Below, piece by piece: positions 1 to 6,661 of a DNA stretch of 25,809 nt; within the stretch, counting starts at the first letter, position 1, and the number at the start of each line of letters is the position of its first letter. A program made the position numbers and the translations under genes. Source of the DNA: a virus; the IMG/VR virus record IMGVR_UViG_3300027692_000010, positions 1-25,809 of that record, one strand, 5' to 3'. The notes beneath the pieces were generated by a model. That model was not told the DNA's origin, ran no database searches, and saw nothing but the letters and a program-made list of their open reading frames with translations.

Positions 1-909
1 TTTCCGTCAACTGCAAATGGTTTCCAGTTCAATCCGAATCACTGCCAGGGAACCAGCACGACTCAGTGCCCTGCGATGGTCTTCTACAACAACACCAATG
101 GAGTCTCCTTCTCCATGTTTGGCAATCTCGCGAACACGGCTAACGGTGCTCCCGCTGCGGCTGCCAGTTCTTTCAGTCAGATGTTTACGGCGGCGGCGAC
201 AGGGTTTTCCTCTGGATTCACCTTCTGCACAAACGCCACAACTTATCCGTCCACGTCCATCGCCAACACCACATGCGGGATCGATATTCGAGCCAACAAT
301 CTCAATATCTGGCCGCTGATTGCCGCGACCTCTGGATCCAGCCGACCTTCCCAGGCGATCAACTTCATCGGGTCCGGTTGGAATACCGGCGGAACTGCGG
401 CGGCCAGCAATAACTACGCAATTACCAACACGCCTACGTCGAACGGTTCTGCCAGCAACTTCTTTCTCCAGATAAAGCAGACGGCCAACTCCGGAACGGG
501 GCAGAACGGCATTTCCATTCAGAATTCTTCCGGTTTTGGCGCTCAGTACCGGACTGACCTTGCAACCGCTTTGACGAGTGGATTCCCTGGATTCGGCCTT
601 CCCGTTCCTGCCGTGGCGCCGACGTATTCGGCTGCGACGGGATGCTCAGCGCCCACGGCGGTAGGGACCAACACCAACACCAGAGGCTCCCTTTCCATCG
701 TCTGCACGACCGCTACGACGGGTGTCATCGGCACGGTGACATTCTCGGCCACGGAAACGATCACACCGCACTGTACCCCCATAGAAACCGCGTTTACGAC
801 GCCCCACGGACTTTCCGTGACCAGCGCCAGTGCGACGGCCTTCAGCATCAGCGCGGCGGTGACTGTCGCCTCCACCACCGTTACCTTGGACTACGTTTGC
901 CTGCCATAG
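1..909 (+). CDS. Tail fibre/structural protein, C-terminal part (partial)
   Basis: The frame is open from the window edge, so only the last 302 residues are present and the start is missing. The sequence is rich in Gly, Ser, Thr, Asn and Ala with alternating small and hydrophobic residues, as expected of beta-rich phage fibre or virion-surface proteins. The last ~90 residues show a pattern I associate with phage tail-tip or fibre ends: spaced Cys, GTVTFSATETITPHC, then ...VTLDYVCLP at the terminus. It precedes a lipoprotein and a holin-like cluster, which fits the end of a late operon. Receptor binding is an inference; the structural assignment is moderate. Confidence 0.5.
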   Translation, partial: FPSTANGFQFNPNHCQGTSTTQCPAMVFYNNTNGVSFSMFGNLANTANGAPAAAASSFSQMFTAAATGFSSGFTFCTNATTYPSTSIANTTCGIDIRANNLNIWPLIAATSGSSRPSQAINFIGSGWNTGGTAAASNNYAITNTPTSNGSASNFFLQIKQTANSGTGQNGISIQNSSGFGAQYRTDLATALTSGFPGFGLPVPAVAPTYSAATGCSAPTAVGTNTNTRGSLSIVCTTATTGVIGTVTFSATETITPHCTPIETAFTTPHGLSVTSASATAFSISAAVTVASTTVTLDYVCLP

Positions 910-916
910 GAGAGAG

Positions 917-1198
917 ATGAAACGACTCGCTGTTTTCGCTTTGATTCTGCTCACCGGCTGCGTCACTGTCCACAAGACGCAGACCGGGACAGCGCCGATT
1001 GCCGAGGCTGTGAAACCGGCGCATCCGGCTTGCCCTGATGGGCTGATCTTCGCCGACTGGTACCCGCGCCGGGTGAATGCGGATGGGTCTTTGGGCCAGG
1101 TGGAGGAGTTGCATGGCGGAAGCGCAGCCGGGTTTGTGTTCGTGAAACACGCCAATGGGGCGCTGGTGTGCAAAAAAACGCCCGCCACGGTGAGGTGA
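917..1198 (+). CDS. Small phage lipoprotein
   Basis: A 93-residue protein. The N terminus is MKRLAVFALILLTGC, a short signal peptide with an LTGC lipobox, so Cys15 should be lipidated and the protein membrane anchored. A Shine-Dalgarno GGAGAG (909-914) overlaps the previous stop codon and sits just before the ATG. The rest is soluble and contains four further Cys. Its position between a fibre gene and holin-like genes makes a lysis (outer spanin-like) or superinfection role possible, but no spanin signature such as a proline-rich stretch is seen, so function is unknown. Confidence 0.65.
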   Translation: MKRLAVFALILLTGCVTVHKTQTGTAPIAEAVKPAHPACPDGLIFADWYPRRVNADGSLGQVEELHGGSAAGFVFVKHANGALVCKKTPATVR

Positions 1199-1339
1199 CG
1201 GGCAAATTGCCTTGCACCACGGAAATCTGAGATTGAATTCTCAAAGATCGTAGTCATCGCCGCCTGGGCGGCGACAGACAGAGTTTAGCACTTTTGAGCA
1301 GCGCGGATCTGATTTGAGGACTACAAAGGGGCAATGGGC

Positions 1340-1621
1340 ATGGTGCAAAAGGTCGTTAACTGGCTGGACCTGAAACCGGCATGGATCGCTATCCTGCTCA
1401 CTGTGGTTTCGGGTTGCGGGGGAATTCTCTGGCAGGCGGCCCAGTTCGAGACCCACGCAAACGACCGTTTCGACCGGCTAGAAGAGAAACTGGAGATTCA
1501 GGAGAAGCAGATTATCGAATTCCAGCAGTACCTTCGGACGCACTCGGAAAAAATGGGGTACACTCCCTCGAAACAGGATTATGATGGTAGCCAGAATGCG
1601 GTAAGCGAACCGAGGTACTGA
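1340..1621 (+). CDS. Membrane-anchored coiled-coil protein (lysis region)
   Basis: A 93-residue protein with one transmembrane segment near residues 13-33 (AWIAILLTVVSG...) followed by a charged helix (FDRLEEKLEIQEKQ) likely to form a coiled coil. This layout resembles small XhlA- or holin-associated phage proteins. An ATG six bases earlier (1334) is also in frame, but the AAAGGGG at 1325-1331 is only 2 nt from it and 8 nt from the ATG at 1340, so 1340 is preferred. It is the first of five closely spaced small genes that look like a lysis cassette. Confidence 0.6.
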   Translation: MVQKVVNWLDLKPAWIAILLTVVSGCGGILWQAAQFETHANDRFDRLEEKLEIQEKQIIEFQQYLRTHSEKMGYTPSKQDYDGSQNAVSEPRY

Positions 1622-1622
1622 C

Positions 1623-1799
1623 ATGGGAAGCACTTGGCCGAACAAACCGAAGCCAGCGCCGCCTGGCCAACCGCCTCCCCCGCAGCCGGTGCCTACCGAC
1701 GAGCCGGAGGACGTGAAAAAGCCCGGACCGCCGGAGAACGCGGACAAGATACTGCAGCAGCTCCGCGAAGGCCAATACATCGGGAAGGCCAGTGAGTGA
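1623..1799 (+). CDS. Small proline-rich protein
   Basis: A 58-residue protein starting one base after the previous stop. The first half is dominated by Pro and Lys (PPGQPPPPQPVP), followed by a short predicted helix (ADKILQQLREGQYIGKASE). It overlaps the next gene by 8 nt, through the sequence GTGAGTGA. No family recognised. Compact spacing and a coherent composition support it as real, but such low-complexity proteins are hard to confirm. Confidence 0.5.
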   Translation: MGSTWPNKPKPAPPGQPPPPQPVPTDEPEDVKKPGPPENADKILQQLREGQYIGKASE

Positions 1800-2046
1800 G
1801 TGGACCGTAGACACGCTGAAAGCGCACTACGATGCGATATTCGATGCTCGCAGTGAGGCGATACGGCAAGCCCTGGACGCGAACGAAAAAAGGTTGAATG
1901 CGCTGAATGAGATTCGCAGCATACTCTCAGATCAGCAATCGAAGTTCATCACCAAGACGGAAGCGGTTGCGCTGGTGACTGTGGTGTCGGTAGTGGTCGG
2001 AGCCGTGGTTGCCATTGCCAATTTCGCGATCCAGCATTTAAAGTGA
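1792..2046 (+). CDS. Phage helical protein with C-terminal membrane segment (holin-associated type)
   Basis: An 84-residue protein. Residues 1-55 form a charged amphipathic helix ending in NEIRSILSDQQSKFITKTEA. This resembles a widespread phage family in which 'NEFR..L.DQ....' precedes a membrane anchor. Residues ~60-80 (VALVTVVSVVVGAVVAIANF) are a transmembrane segment. It starts at GTG 1792 with GGGAAGG (1782-1788) upstream, inside the end of the preceding gene, suggesting translational coupling. A role beside the holin is inferred from layout and position. Confidence 0.65.
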   Translation: MSEWTVDTLKAHYDAIFDARSEAIRQALDANEKRLNALNEIRSILSDQQSKFITKTEAVALVTVVSVVVGAVVAIANFAIQHLK

Positions 2047-2052
2047 GGTAAC

Positions 2053-2130
2053 ATGAAGCGCCTCTACATCACGCTCGCCATCATCGCCGGGCTGTCGATT
2101 ATCTCCCTGATTTGGAGTGCCGAGCCATGA
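2053..2130 (+). CDS. Tiny membrane peptide
   Basis: A 25-residue ORF: basic start MKRLYITL, then a hydrophobic run (AIIAGLSIISLIW) and a short SAEP tail. It lies 6 nt after one gene, with GAGGTAAC just upstream, and its stop overlaps the next ATG as ATGA. The organisation is that of a translationally coupled single-pass peptide; an accessory holin or antiholin is one possibility. It is below usual annotation cut-offs and could be only a coupling leader. Confidence 0.45.
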   Translation: MKRLYITLAIIAGLSIISLIWSAEP

Positions 2131-2414
2131 CTCTTCCTAAAGATTGGAAATCAACCGCGGCGGGTTTGCTCTCTGGCTACCTTGCCATTGTCGGCCCAGT
2201 GACGGCATATCTGGCCACCACTCCCAATCCGACCGGAACCAAAATAGCCGGGGCAATGACTCTCGCAGGCGTGATCGCAAGGGCATGGCTAGGCGTAATT
2301 CAGAAGGATGCTGGATCGACCCCTGCTATTGTTCCCGGATCGCCGGTGGTCCAGCAAGTACCATCACACGAAACCCCGGATCAGCCGGGCGCAATTCCAG
2401 TCACGAAGGAGTAA
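2127..2414 (+). CDS. Putative holin
   Basis: A 95-residue protein beginning MTLPKDWKSTAAGLLSG. It has two hydrophobic segments (about residues 11-31 and 42-60) joined by a short turn (TTPNPTGTK) and a polar, Pro-rich C-terminal tail. This is the topology of many small class II phage holins. The ATGA overlap with the previous 25-residue peptide sets the start at 2127; the longer frame from a TTG at 2112 is less likely. No endolysin is seen nearby, so the holin assignment rests on topology and neighbourhood. Confidence 0.55.
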   Translation: MTLPKDWKSTAAGLLSGYLAIVGPVTAYLATTPNPTGTKIAGAMTLAGVIARAWLGVIQKDAGSTPAIVPGSPVVQQVPSHETPDQPGAIPVTKE

Positions 2415-2418
2415 CAAG

Positions 2419-2979
2419 ATGTGCCATAACCCCGTGCAAACCGCCGGCGCCCTGCTCGCCGCAGTCGAACCTGATCTGGTCAGCTTCCTTACCCTCGAAG
2501 GCATCGCCACCACACCTGAAGGCACCGCAGCAATCAATGCTTTTGCCGCTGCCACGAAGGCAGTCGAGAGTTGGGTTCCTGGAACCGAATCCGCGGAAGT
2601 AATCGAAGCCATCAACGATTTCACGACCGTGTTCAACACCCTTCCGATTCCTGCCGATGCCAAGACCATCGCAGACGTGATTCTGGCGGGCGTGGCGGGC
2701 GCGATTGGCATCATCGAGGCCAACTCCCCTGCGCCAGCCGAGGCGCTCGCTGCGGCCACTCCCGACACAGTGGCGAACGTGCAGGCGCTCCATGCTCACA
2801 CTGTTGCCGCGAACACGGAAACCAAGGTTGCAACCCTGACGGGCGGGTACAAGCCGAGCTTCATCACAAAAACGAAGGTGATGCTGGGCGACCATGGCGC
2901 GATTGCCGACCAGTGGGATTCGCAGTGGAAGAAGGCGGTCAACGCGGCCGGCCCGAAGTATCAAGGTCTTGCCGCCTAA
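2419..2979 (+). CDS. Alanine-rich phage protein of unknown function
   Basis: A 186-residue protein started by ATG 2419 with AAGGAG (2406-2411) seven bases upstream. It is Ala/Thr-rich and mainly helical, with a hydrophobic stretch DVILAGVAGAIGIIEA around residues 92-107 and a more polar, lysine-containing end (GGYKPSFITKTKVM...). I do not recognise a family. It is the last gene before the late terminator. The hydrophobic stretch could be a membrane segment, which would fit the lysis region, or a buried helix of a structural protein. Confidence 0.65.
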   Translation: MCHNPVQTAGALLAAVEPDLVSFLTLEGIATTPEGTAAINAFAAATKAVESWVPGTESAEVIEAINDFTTVFNTLPIPADAKTIADVILAGVAGAIGIIEANSPAPAEALAAATPDTVANVQALHAHTVAANTETKVATLTGGYKPSFITKTKVMLGDHGAIADQWDSQWKKAVNAAGPKYQGLAA

Positions 2980-2987
2980 CCAAGTGT

Positions 2988-3011
2988 GGGGGTTCGATTC
3001 CCCCTCGTCTG
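2988..3011 (+). other. tRNA T-arm-like hairpin (possible attachment-site or tRNA remnant)
   Basis: GGGGG (2988-2992), the loop TTCGATT (2993-2999) and CCCCC (3000-3004) form a canonical tRNA T-arm, followed by TCGTCTG where an acceptor 3' strand would be. No matching 5' acceptor strand, D-arm or anticodon arm is found upstream, where the previous gene's coding end lies, so this is not an intact tRNA. Temperate phages often carry the 3' end of a host tRNA as attP. The downstream stretch to 3110 holds further short stems but no gene. Confidence 0.4.
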
Positions 3012-3110
3012 CTGAGGCTTGGAGACTACAGGGACAGTCAGGACTCGCCCCGAAAGCGAGGCACCGACCCTGAGAGCAGCATGACAGCCGAGAAAGGGCG
3101 GCATACAACA

Positions 3111-3141
3111 AAGCGGTCACTCTCTAGGGGTGGCCGCTTTT
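3111..3141 (+). terminator. Rho-independent terminator of the late operon
   Basis: AAGCGGTCAC (3111-3120) pairs with GTGGCCGCTT (3130-3139), a 10-bp stem with one G-U pair and a 9-nt loop, followed by a T-run (TTTT, 3138-3141). It lies between the last rightward gene and the end of the leftward operon. The opposite strand also ends in a short T-rich stretch, so it may stop transcription from both sides. Confidence 0.8.
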
Positions 3142-3150
3142 GCTTGGGCG

Positions 3151-3516
3151 TTAGACGGGCTGAGGAATTCCAAATCGAGCGCGGCTCTTGTCGGTCATGC
3201 CGAACCTGATTAGGTTCTCTTCCGAATCGGCGGTTGCGCTGTCGTTTCCAGCTTGGCAATCCCATCCAGTGTAATCACACCAGCCAGCAGCCCAGAACCA
3301 ACGCCCATCTTTGAGCTTTCCCCAGCACTCCCAAGATTCCCCATCGTTTTCGCCTTCCTCCTGCCCTCTGAGAAACTCCACGTCCTCGCGCGTGAACGTA
3401 GTATCCGTGGTAGGACCGCCGTTGACCATCTTAATGGGTTGAAGCGCAGTGCAATTACCCCCGCCCCCTTCGCCGAAAACTTCCGCCCAGCTGTAGTCAT
3501 CCAACTCTTTCAGCAT
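3151..3516 (-). CDS. Conserved-type phage hypothetical protein (DYTGWxCQAG motif)
   Basis: A 121-residue acidic protein, last gene of the leftward operon. It contains SWECWGKLKDGRWFWAAGWC followed by DYTGWDCQAG, a Trp/Gly-rich motif I recall from many small phage proteins of unknown function. Two in-frame ATGs lie at the start; GAGG sits directly against the first and seven bases before the second (3516), so the second is chosen. The function is unknown. Confidence 0.7.
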   Translation of the reverse strand: MLKELDDYSWAEVFGEGGGGNCTALQPIKMVNGGPTTDTTFTREDVEFLRGQEEGENDGESWECWGKLKDGRWFWAAGWCDYTGWDCQAGNDSATADSEENLIRFGMTDKSRARFGIPQPV

Positions 3517-3564
3517 CGTCATTCCTCACGCACCTGCGGGTGCCAGTTGTGCTGCGCTAGAAGG

Positions 3565-3900
3565 TCAAGCCAACGGTTCGTCGCCGGGACGGCACATTAA
3601 GCGCCCATCGAGAACGGTTTGTCTCGTTTTCTTGGATGAGATTATCTGAAAGCCATTTGACTGAAGGGCAGAAAGAACTGCGTCTGCCAAATCTGAGGCG
3701 AACACTGGTTTAGGATGACTCCGCATAATATCTCCAGATGGCATGATGGTGCCGATGTTCTGGCCATCATCTATCATCTTTTCCAGCCCAGCAATCGTTG
3801 GCTTGGGGAGAATCTCGTCCACGATCTCTTCCTTGAGGCGAGAAGTTATCGCCTGAGCAAGTAACACTTTTAAGTGGTTTCTGTCCACGGCCTCTGACAT
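3565..3900 (-). CDS. Hypothetical phage protein
   Basis: A 111-residue protein starting MSEAVDRNHLKVLLAQAI with a good AAAGGAG ribosome-binding site 7-8 bases upstream. It is mainly helical, with a charged first half (SRLKEEIVDEILPKP) and a segment SDLADAVLSALQSNGFQII that looks like a small folded unit. No family recognised. It follows the methyltransferase gene in the leftward operon, separated by a 7-codon leader-like ORF that overlaps the methyltransferase stop. Confidence 0.6.
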   Translation of the reverse strand: MSEAVDRNHLKVLLAQAITSRLKEEIVDEILPKPTIAGLEKMIDDGQNIGTIMPSGDIMRSHPKPVFASDLADAVLSALQSNGFQIISSKKTRQTVLDGRLMCRPGDEPLA

Positions 3901-3937
3901 TCAAATTCTCCTTTCGGTTGTGCTGCGCTATGGGGTG

Positions 3938-3962
3938 CTAGGGCGGCTCATCGGCTGCTCTC
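3938..3962 (-). repeat. 25-bp gene-junction repeat (identical copy at 5256-5280)
   Basis: Positions 3938-3962 and 5256-5280 are identical over 25 bases. On the minus strand each copy holds the end of a gene (codons for ESSR then TGA), an ATGA overlap and the start of a very short ORF (MSRP...). Both precede the next gene of the operon. The repeat looks like a duplicated junction carrying a stop/start element rather than a mobile element. Confidence 0.7.
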
Positions 3963-4646
3963 TGTGATTCGCTCGGCGTAGTCGGCTACGCAGGATGATA
4001 ATTCGGGCGGGATGGTGGCGGCTTTTGCCGTAGCCTCTTTCCTAGCTTCGCTACTCGACCAGGAACTGCAATATCCCCCCGGTGCTCCATCCATTGCCTC
4101 ACGCTCCCGGGCCTTTTGATATTTTTGGCGTTCAGTCTTTAGATCCAATCCCGCCGCTAAAACTTTGACGCGAATATTAACCGGCATGGCGCGGAAAGCC
4201 TTTACTTTCGAGATGCCTTGATTGAGCAACACCGGGACGCCCGTACCCCACAGATAGAACGGTCCACAGTGATGCACTGCGTTCCCGACAAACGCCTGCG
4301 CTGCCCTCACGTTCTCCATCACATATGGAACGCCAGCCGCCTCGCACAGCATCCGCGTGTGATTGAATAGCTTGATTCCTATTTCGGGGTATGGCGGGTT
4401 GGGGTGGAAGTGCTTCATGCCGTGAACTGAGAACTGCTCGCAGGGACTCGATGCGCAGATGAAGTCGAAGCCCTGCTCTCGCACCCATTCCGGCGTGATC
4501 GTCAGCACATCCACCAGGCGGTAGTCCACGCGCTCTGGGATGGGTACGCTGGGCAAAGTCAGGTCGATGGCCACAACGTCCCACCCGCGCTCAAGGAACG
4601 TCTTGGACCAGCCTAGACGCCCCGCAAAAAGGTCCAGCAATTTCAT
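3948..4646 (-). CDS. C5 cytosine-specific DNA methyltransferase (short, orphan)
   Basis: A 232-residue SAM-dependent methylase. Motif I is at the N terminus (LLDLFAGRLGWSKTFLERG), with the SAM-side acidic segment VVAIDL next. Motif IV is SSPCEQFS, with the catalytic Cys in Pro-Cys, and motif VI is MENVR. Typical C5 methylases are 300-400 residues or more; this one lacks an obvious target-recognition domain and a clear C-terminal motif X, as in phage-borne short homologues. No restriction enzyme is adjacent, so protection of phage DNA from host restriction is the likely role. The start is set by GGAGAG just upstream, inside a repeated junction module. Confidence 0.8.
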   Translation of the reverse strand: MKLLDLFAGRLGWSKTFLERGWDVVAIDLTLPSVPIPERVDYRLVDVLTITPEWVREQGFDFICASSPCEQFSVHGMKHFHPNPPYPEIGIKLFNHTRMLCEAAGVPYVMENVRAAQAFVGNAVHHCGPFYLWGTGVPVLLNQGISKVKAFRAMPVNIRVKVLAAGLDLKTERQKYQKAREREAMDGAPGGYCSSWSSSEARKEATAKAATIPPELSSCVADYAERITESSR

Positions 4647-4671
4647 CGGCCGCTCTCCGCTTTTGTGCTGC
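4643..4671 (-). repeat. 29-bp ribosome-binding junction repeat (copy at 5267-5295, 28/29 identical)
   Basis: The two segments differ at one base. At 4643-4671 the repeat provides the ribosome-binding site (GGAGAG) and ATG of the methyltransferase gene. At 5267-5295 the same sequence encodes the C-terminal residues STKAESSR and stop of the DUF7694-like gene, plus the same Shine-Dalgarno and a short ORF. A shorter AGCGCAGCACAA core recurs before the genes starting at 3516 and 3900. Confidence 0.7.
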
Positions 4672-5217
4672 TCAGACGGTTATCGAAAATGGTTCTGCTC
4701 TCCAGTATTCTGCTTTCTGGAACTGCACCCCAGCGGATTCTGCGCACAGCCTATCCTCTTCCCGATCTCCAACCATGAGAGCCAAGTGCGGGGGGTACAT
4801 CTCATCGGGATACATGAAAGATAAGTCTTGCTGGGCCAGGACAAGCATCCCCATCTTCGGTTTTCGACAGAAGCAATTGCGCATCTCTGGATCATGCGCC
4901 GAGGGGTGATGCTGACACATATAAATCTTGTCGAAGGCATTGCCAGAAAGATGCTGCGTTTTGGCGATAGCTAGAACAACGTTTTCAAATGAGACTTGAC
5001 CAGTTGCGATGCCTCCCTGATTGGTCACGCCGACGATCCGGTATCCTCGTTGCTTCCACGACAAAAGACGCTCTGCCATGCGAGGGAACAATTCCACATC
5101 GTCTTCGGTGTTCACGAATCGACCAAGTTCATCGAATCCCTTGCGCACGGTTCCATCCAAATCGAGAAAAAGAATCGGTACGCGCTTCATGTCTTTAACG
5201 GCTTCCTGAGAGTTCAT
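4672..5217 (-). CDS. HAD-IIIA family phosphatase (GmhB/HisB-N-like)
   Basis: A 181-residue HAD hydrolase. Motif I LFLDLDGTVRKG supplies the two catalytic Asp, motif II is VGVTNQGGI, motif III includes the Lys of CRKPKMGML, and motif IV is GDREEDRLCAESAG. Between motifs II and III, CQHHPSAHDPEMRNCFCRKP matches the Cys/His zinc-binding loop of GmhB and histidinol-phosphatase relatives, which remove phosphate from sugar phosphates. In a phage it may act on nucleic acid 3'-phosphate ends or modified-nucleotide precursors; the substrate is unknown. ATG 5217 has AAAGGT upstream; an internal Met10 start is possible. Confidence 0.8.
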   Translation of the reverse strand: MNSQEAVKDMKRVPILFLDLDGTVRKGFDELGRFVNTEDDVELFPRMAERLLSWKQRGYRIVGVTNQGGIATGQVSFENVVLAIAKTQHLSGNAFDKIYMCQHHPSAHDPEMRNCFCRKPKMGMLVLAQQDLSFMYPDEMYPPHLALMVGDREEDRLCAESAGVQFQKAEYWRAEPFSITV

Positions 5218-5265
5218 CTATACCTTTCCGGCGAAGTATCGCGTTGCTTCAAAATCTAGGGCGGC

Positions 5266-5688
5266 TCATCGGCTGCTCTCCGCTTTTGTGCTGCGCCACG
5301 CGAACGCGGGGGCATTCGGAAGCAGAAATAGGTGCCGCATGTTGGCCACGTTCACGACTTCGTTAATAGGCGGGAAGATTTCCACGGCCCAGCAATCAAA
5401 GTACCCGCATTCATTCTTGACCCGCATCAGATCATCCCAGTTCATGCCTTGCAACCAATTACCCTCGTCGTCAATCATGGTCCTCTGGACCGAAATTCGC
5501 CGTGCCCCGTTGAGTTCATCGAACACTTGCGCCAGAAATTTGCAGGAGCGGTACACTAATAATGGTTGGGCTTTCAGGTTGCCCAACGATGGGGGCCGCG
5601 CGACGAGTGGAACTGGAATCATGGCCGCGGGCCAAAGTCTATTGTGCTGGCGTAGATAGGCTTGTTTTTGGCGAATCTCCCGACCCAT
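5266..5688 (-). CDS. DUF7694-like phage protein
   Basis: A 140-residue protein. The central part ARRISVQRTMID followed by NWDDLMRVKNECGYFDCWAV and EIFPPINEVVNVANMRHLFL matches the pattern I recall for DUF7694: a small phage domain with a 'W..L..IKNE....A.E.yP....vv..AN..HL' signature. Its role is unknown. The last residues (STKAESSR) lie in a repeated junction module. AAAGGG lies about four bases before the ATG. Confidence 0.7.
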   Translation of the reverse strand: MGREIRQKQAYLRQHNRLWPAAMIPVPLVARPPSLGNLKAQPLLVYRSCKFLAQVFDELNGARRISVQRTMIDDEGNWLQGMNWDDLMRVKNECGYFDCWAVEIFPPINEVVNVANMRHLFLLPNAPAFAWRSTKAESSR

Positions 5689-5709
5689 ATCTCCCTTTCA
5701 TGTTGCTGC

Positions 5710-6021
5710 TCAGAGCACGGCTAGAACGTCGTCCAGGCTGCGCACGGTGATGCAGGTATGGCCCAAGGCTTCCACGCGGTCCCGGAACGCTCCCTGCGCC
5801 GCCTGCTGCTCTTTGTGGTGGTCTTTCTTGACGGCCTTCGTCTCCATCCAGATCGGGAGGCGATTCGGCAGGCATAAAAGCAAATCGGCGGTGCCCGGGG
5901 GACAGAGTTGCATGAATCCTCCACGCACTCTGACCTTGCCCGAATTCAGCCGCAGGACGAAGTATCCCGCCTTCTCCAGTGCTTGCCGGATCGGGCCAGT
6001 GAGGTCACTTGTCTCGCTCAA
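5710..6021 (-). CDS. VRR-NUC domain nuclease
   Basis: A 103-residue protein. The fold-typical residues are visible: an N-terminal helix (IRQALEKAGYFVLRLNSG), PPGTADLLLCLPNR with the metal-binding Asp, and IWMETKAVKKDHHKEQQAAQ carrying the E-x-K catalytic motif and the downstream Gln. VRR-NUC proteins are PD-(D/E)XK structure-selective nucleases, common singly in phages where they process branched DNA. The start is TTG 6021, supported by AGAGGAGG four bases upstream. It overlaps the preceding gene's stop. Confidence 0.85.
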   Translation of the reverse strand: MSETSDLTGPIRQALEKAGYFVLRLNSGKVRVRGGFMQLCPPGTADLLLCLPNRLPIWMETKAVKKDHHKEQQAAQGAFRDRVEALGHTCITVRSLDDVLAVL

Positions 6022-6236
6022 TCTGCCTCCTCTTCCGCATGGGTATGCTCCATCATCTCAGCCGTGCAGCATTCGCTTTCAAGATGTATTCCTGGCATGA
6101 TGCACTTGCCGGGAAAAACACAACCAATCGGGTCATCCTCGCAGTCTTCGCGCTCCTCATCGAAACCCACGCCATGCCCGCACACATCCGGATCACAATC
6201 GCTATCATCCTCGTCATCTATGTAATAAAGAGTCAT
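6018..6236 (-). CDS. Small acidic Cys-rich protein
   Basis: A 72-residue very acidic protein (YYIDDEDDSDCDPDVCGHG...) with seven Cys and several His, so metal binding is plausible. GGGAGAAG precedes the ATG. It overlaps both neighbours by 4 nt. The C terminus EHTHAEEEAD resembles the HTHxEGEE tails of the two upstream genes, suggesting that these gene ends share ancestry. Function unknown. Confidence 0.6.
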   Translation of the reverse strand: MTLYYIDDEDDSDCDPDVCGHGVGFDEEREDCEDDPIGCVFPGKCIMPGIHLESECCTAEMMEHTHAEEEAD

Positions 6237-6262
6237 TCTTCTCCCTCGCTATGGGTATGCCG
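6233..6262 (-). repeat. 30-bp gene-end repeat (copy at 6658-6687, 27/30 identical)
   Basis: On the minus strand both copies encode R-H-T-H-x-E-G-E-E and the stop. The codons for EGEE (GAGGGNGAAGAA) serve at the same time as the Shine-Dalgarno of the next gene, whose ATG overlaps the TGA. A more diverged third copy ends the gene at 6018. Confidence 0.7.
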
Positions 6263-6661
6263 GAACGTTTCAAACCAAAATACGATTGGCTCTGCATTCA
6301 CGGTAATCCGGCCAAATCGCTCGGCGTGGCGGAAATTTGGGATGTGCTTTCGCATGGACTCAATCATCCGATCCTGCAACCAACTGCGCCAGTCTTCGAT
6401 GGACTCGACTCCCTTGTCAATGTTGCATGGAACGCAGGCCGGAAACAGATTGTCCTCGCGCTGGTTGTCCGGTCGATGGCAATAACCTGCGGAAACCACC
6501 TTTCCGTATCCGGTCTTCTTGTCGGTAACGTACTTAGATGCTCTCCATACGGCCTCAACGTGATCCACATGCCACTTGTCCGTCAACTCGGACCCGCAGT
6601 ATGCGCATCGACCGCCAAACATGCCGTGGATCGTTGCGCGTTGCTCTCTGCTCAACTTCAT
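6233..6661 (-). CDS. HNH endonuclease
   Basis: A 142-residue nuclease. After a short helix, RCAYCGSELTDKWHVDHVEA gives the first zinc Cys pair and the catalytic H-V-D-H. Then REDNLFPACVPCNIDKG gives the Asn and second Cys pair, and a helical tail follows (DWRSWLQDRMIESMRKHIP). This is the McrA/phage HNH architecture. Standalone phage HNH proteins can act in packaging or as mobile nucleases; here it sits in the accessory operon beside VRR-NUC rather than beside the terminase. It overlaps both neighbouring genes by 4 nt. Confidence 0.85.
   Translation of the reverse strand: MKLSREQRATIHGMFGGRCAYCGSELTDKWHVDHVEAVWRASKYVTDKKTGYGKVVSAGYCHRPDNQREDNLFPACVPCNIDKGVESIEDWRSWLQDRMIESMRKHIPNFRHAERFGRITVNAEPIVFWFETFRHTHSEGEE

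Noticed and set aside
1180-1203. Inverted repeat GCCCGCCAC/GTGACGGGC at the end of the lipoprotein gene
   Set aside because: There is a mismatch, it overlaps the stop codon, and no T-run follows, so it is not called a terminator.
1257-1274. TCGCCGC/GCGGCGA hairpin in a 140-base gap
   Set aside because: It is a stable short stem but has no T-run or associated motif, and it can arise easily at this GC content.
2401-3120. 239-residue minus-strand ORF opposite the alanine-rich gene and terminator
   Set aside because: It runs through the terminator hairpin and has no domain or start signal; regarded as a shadow.
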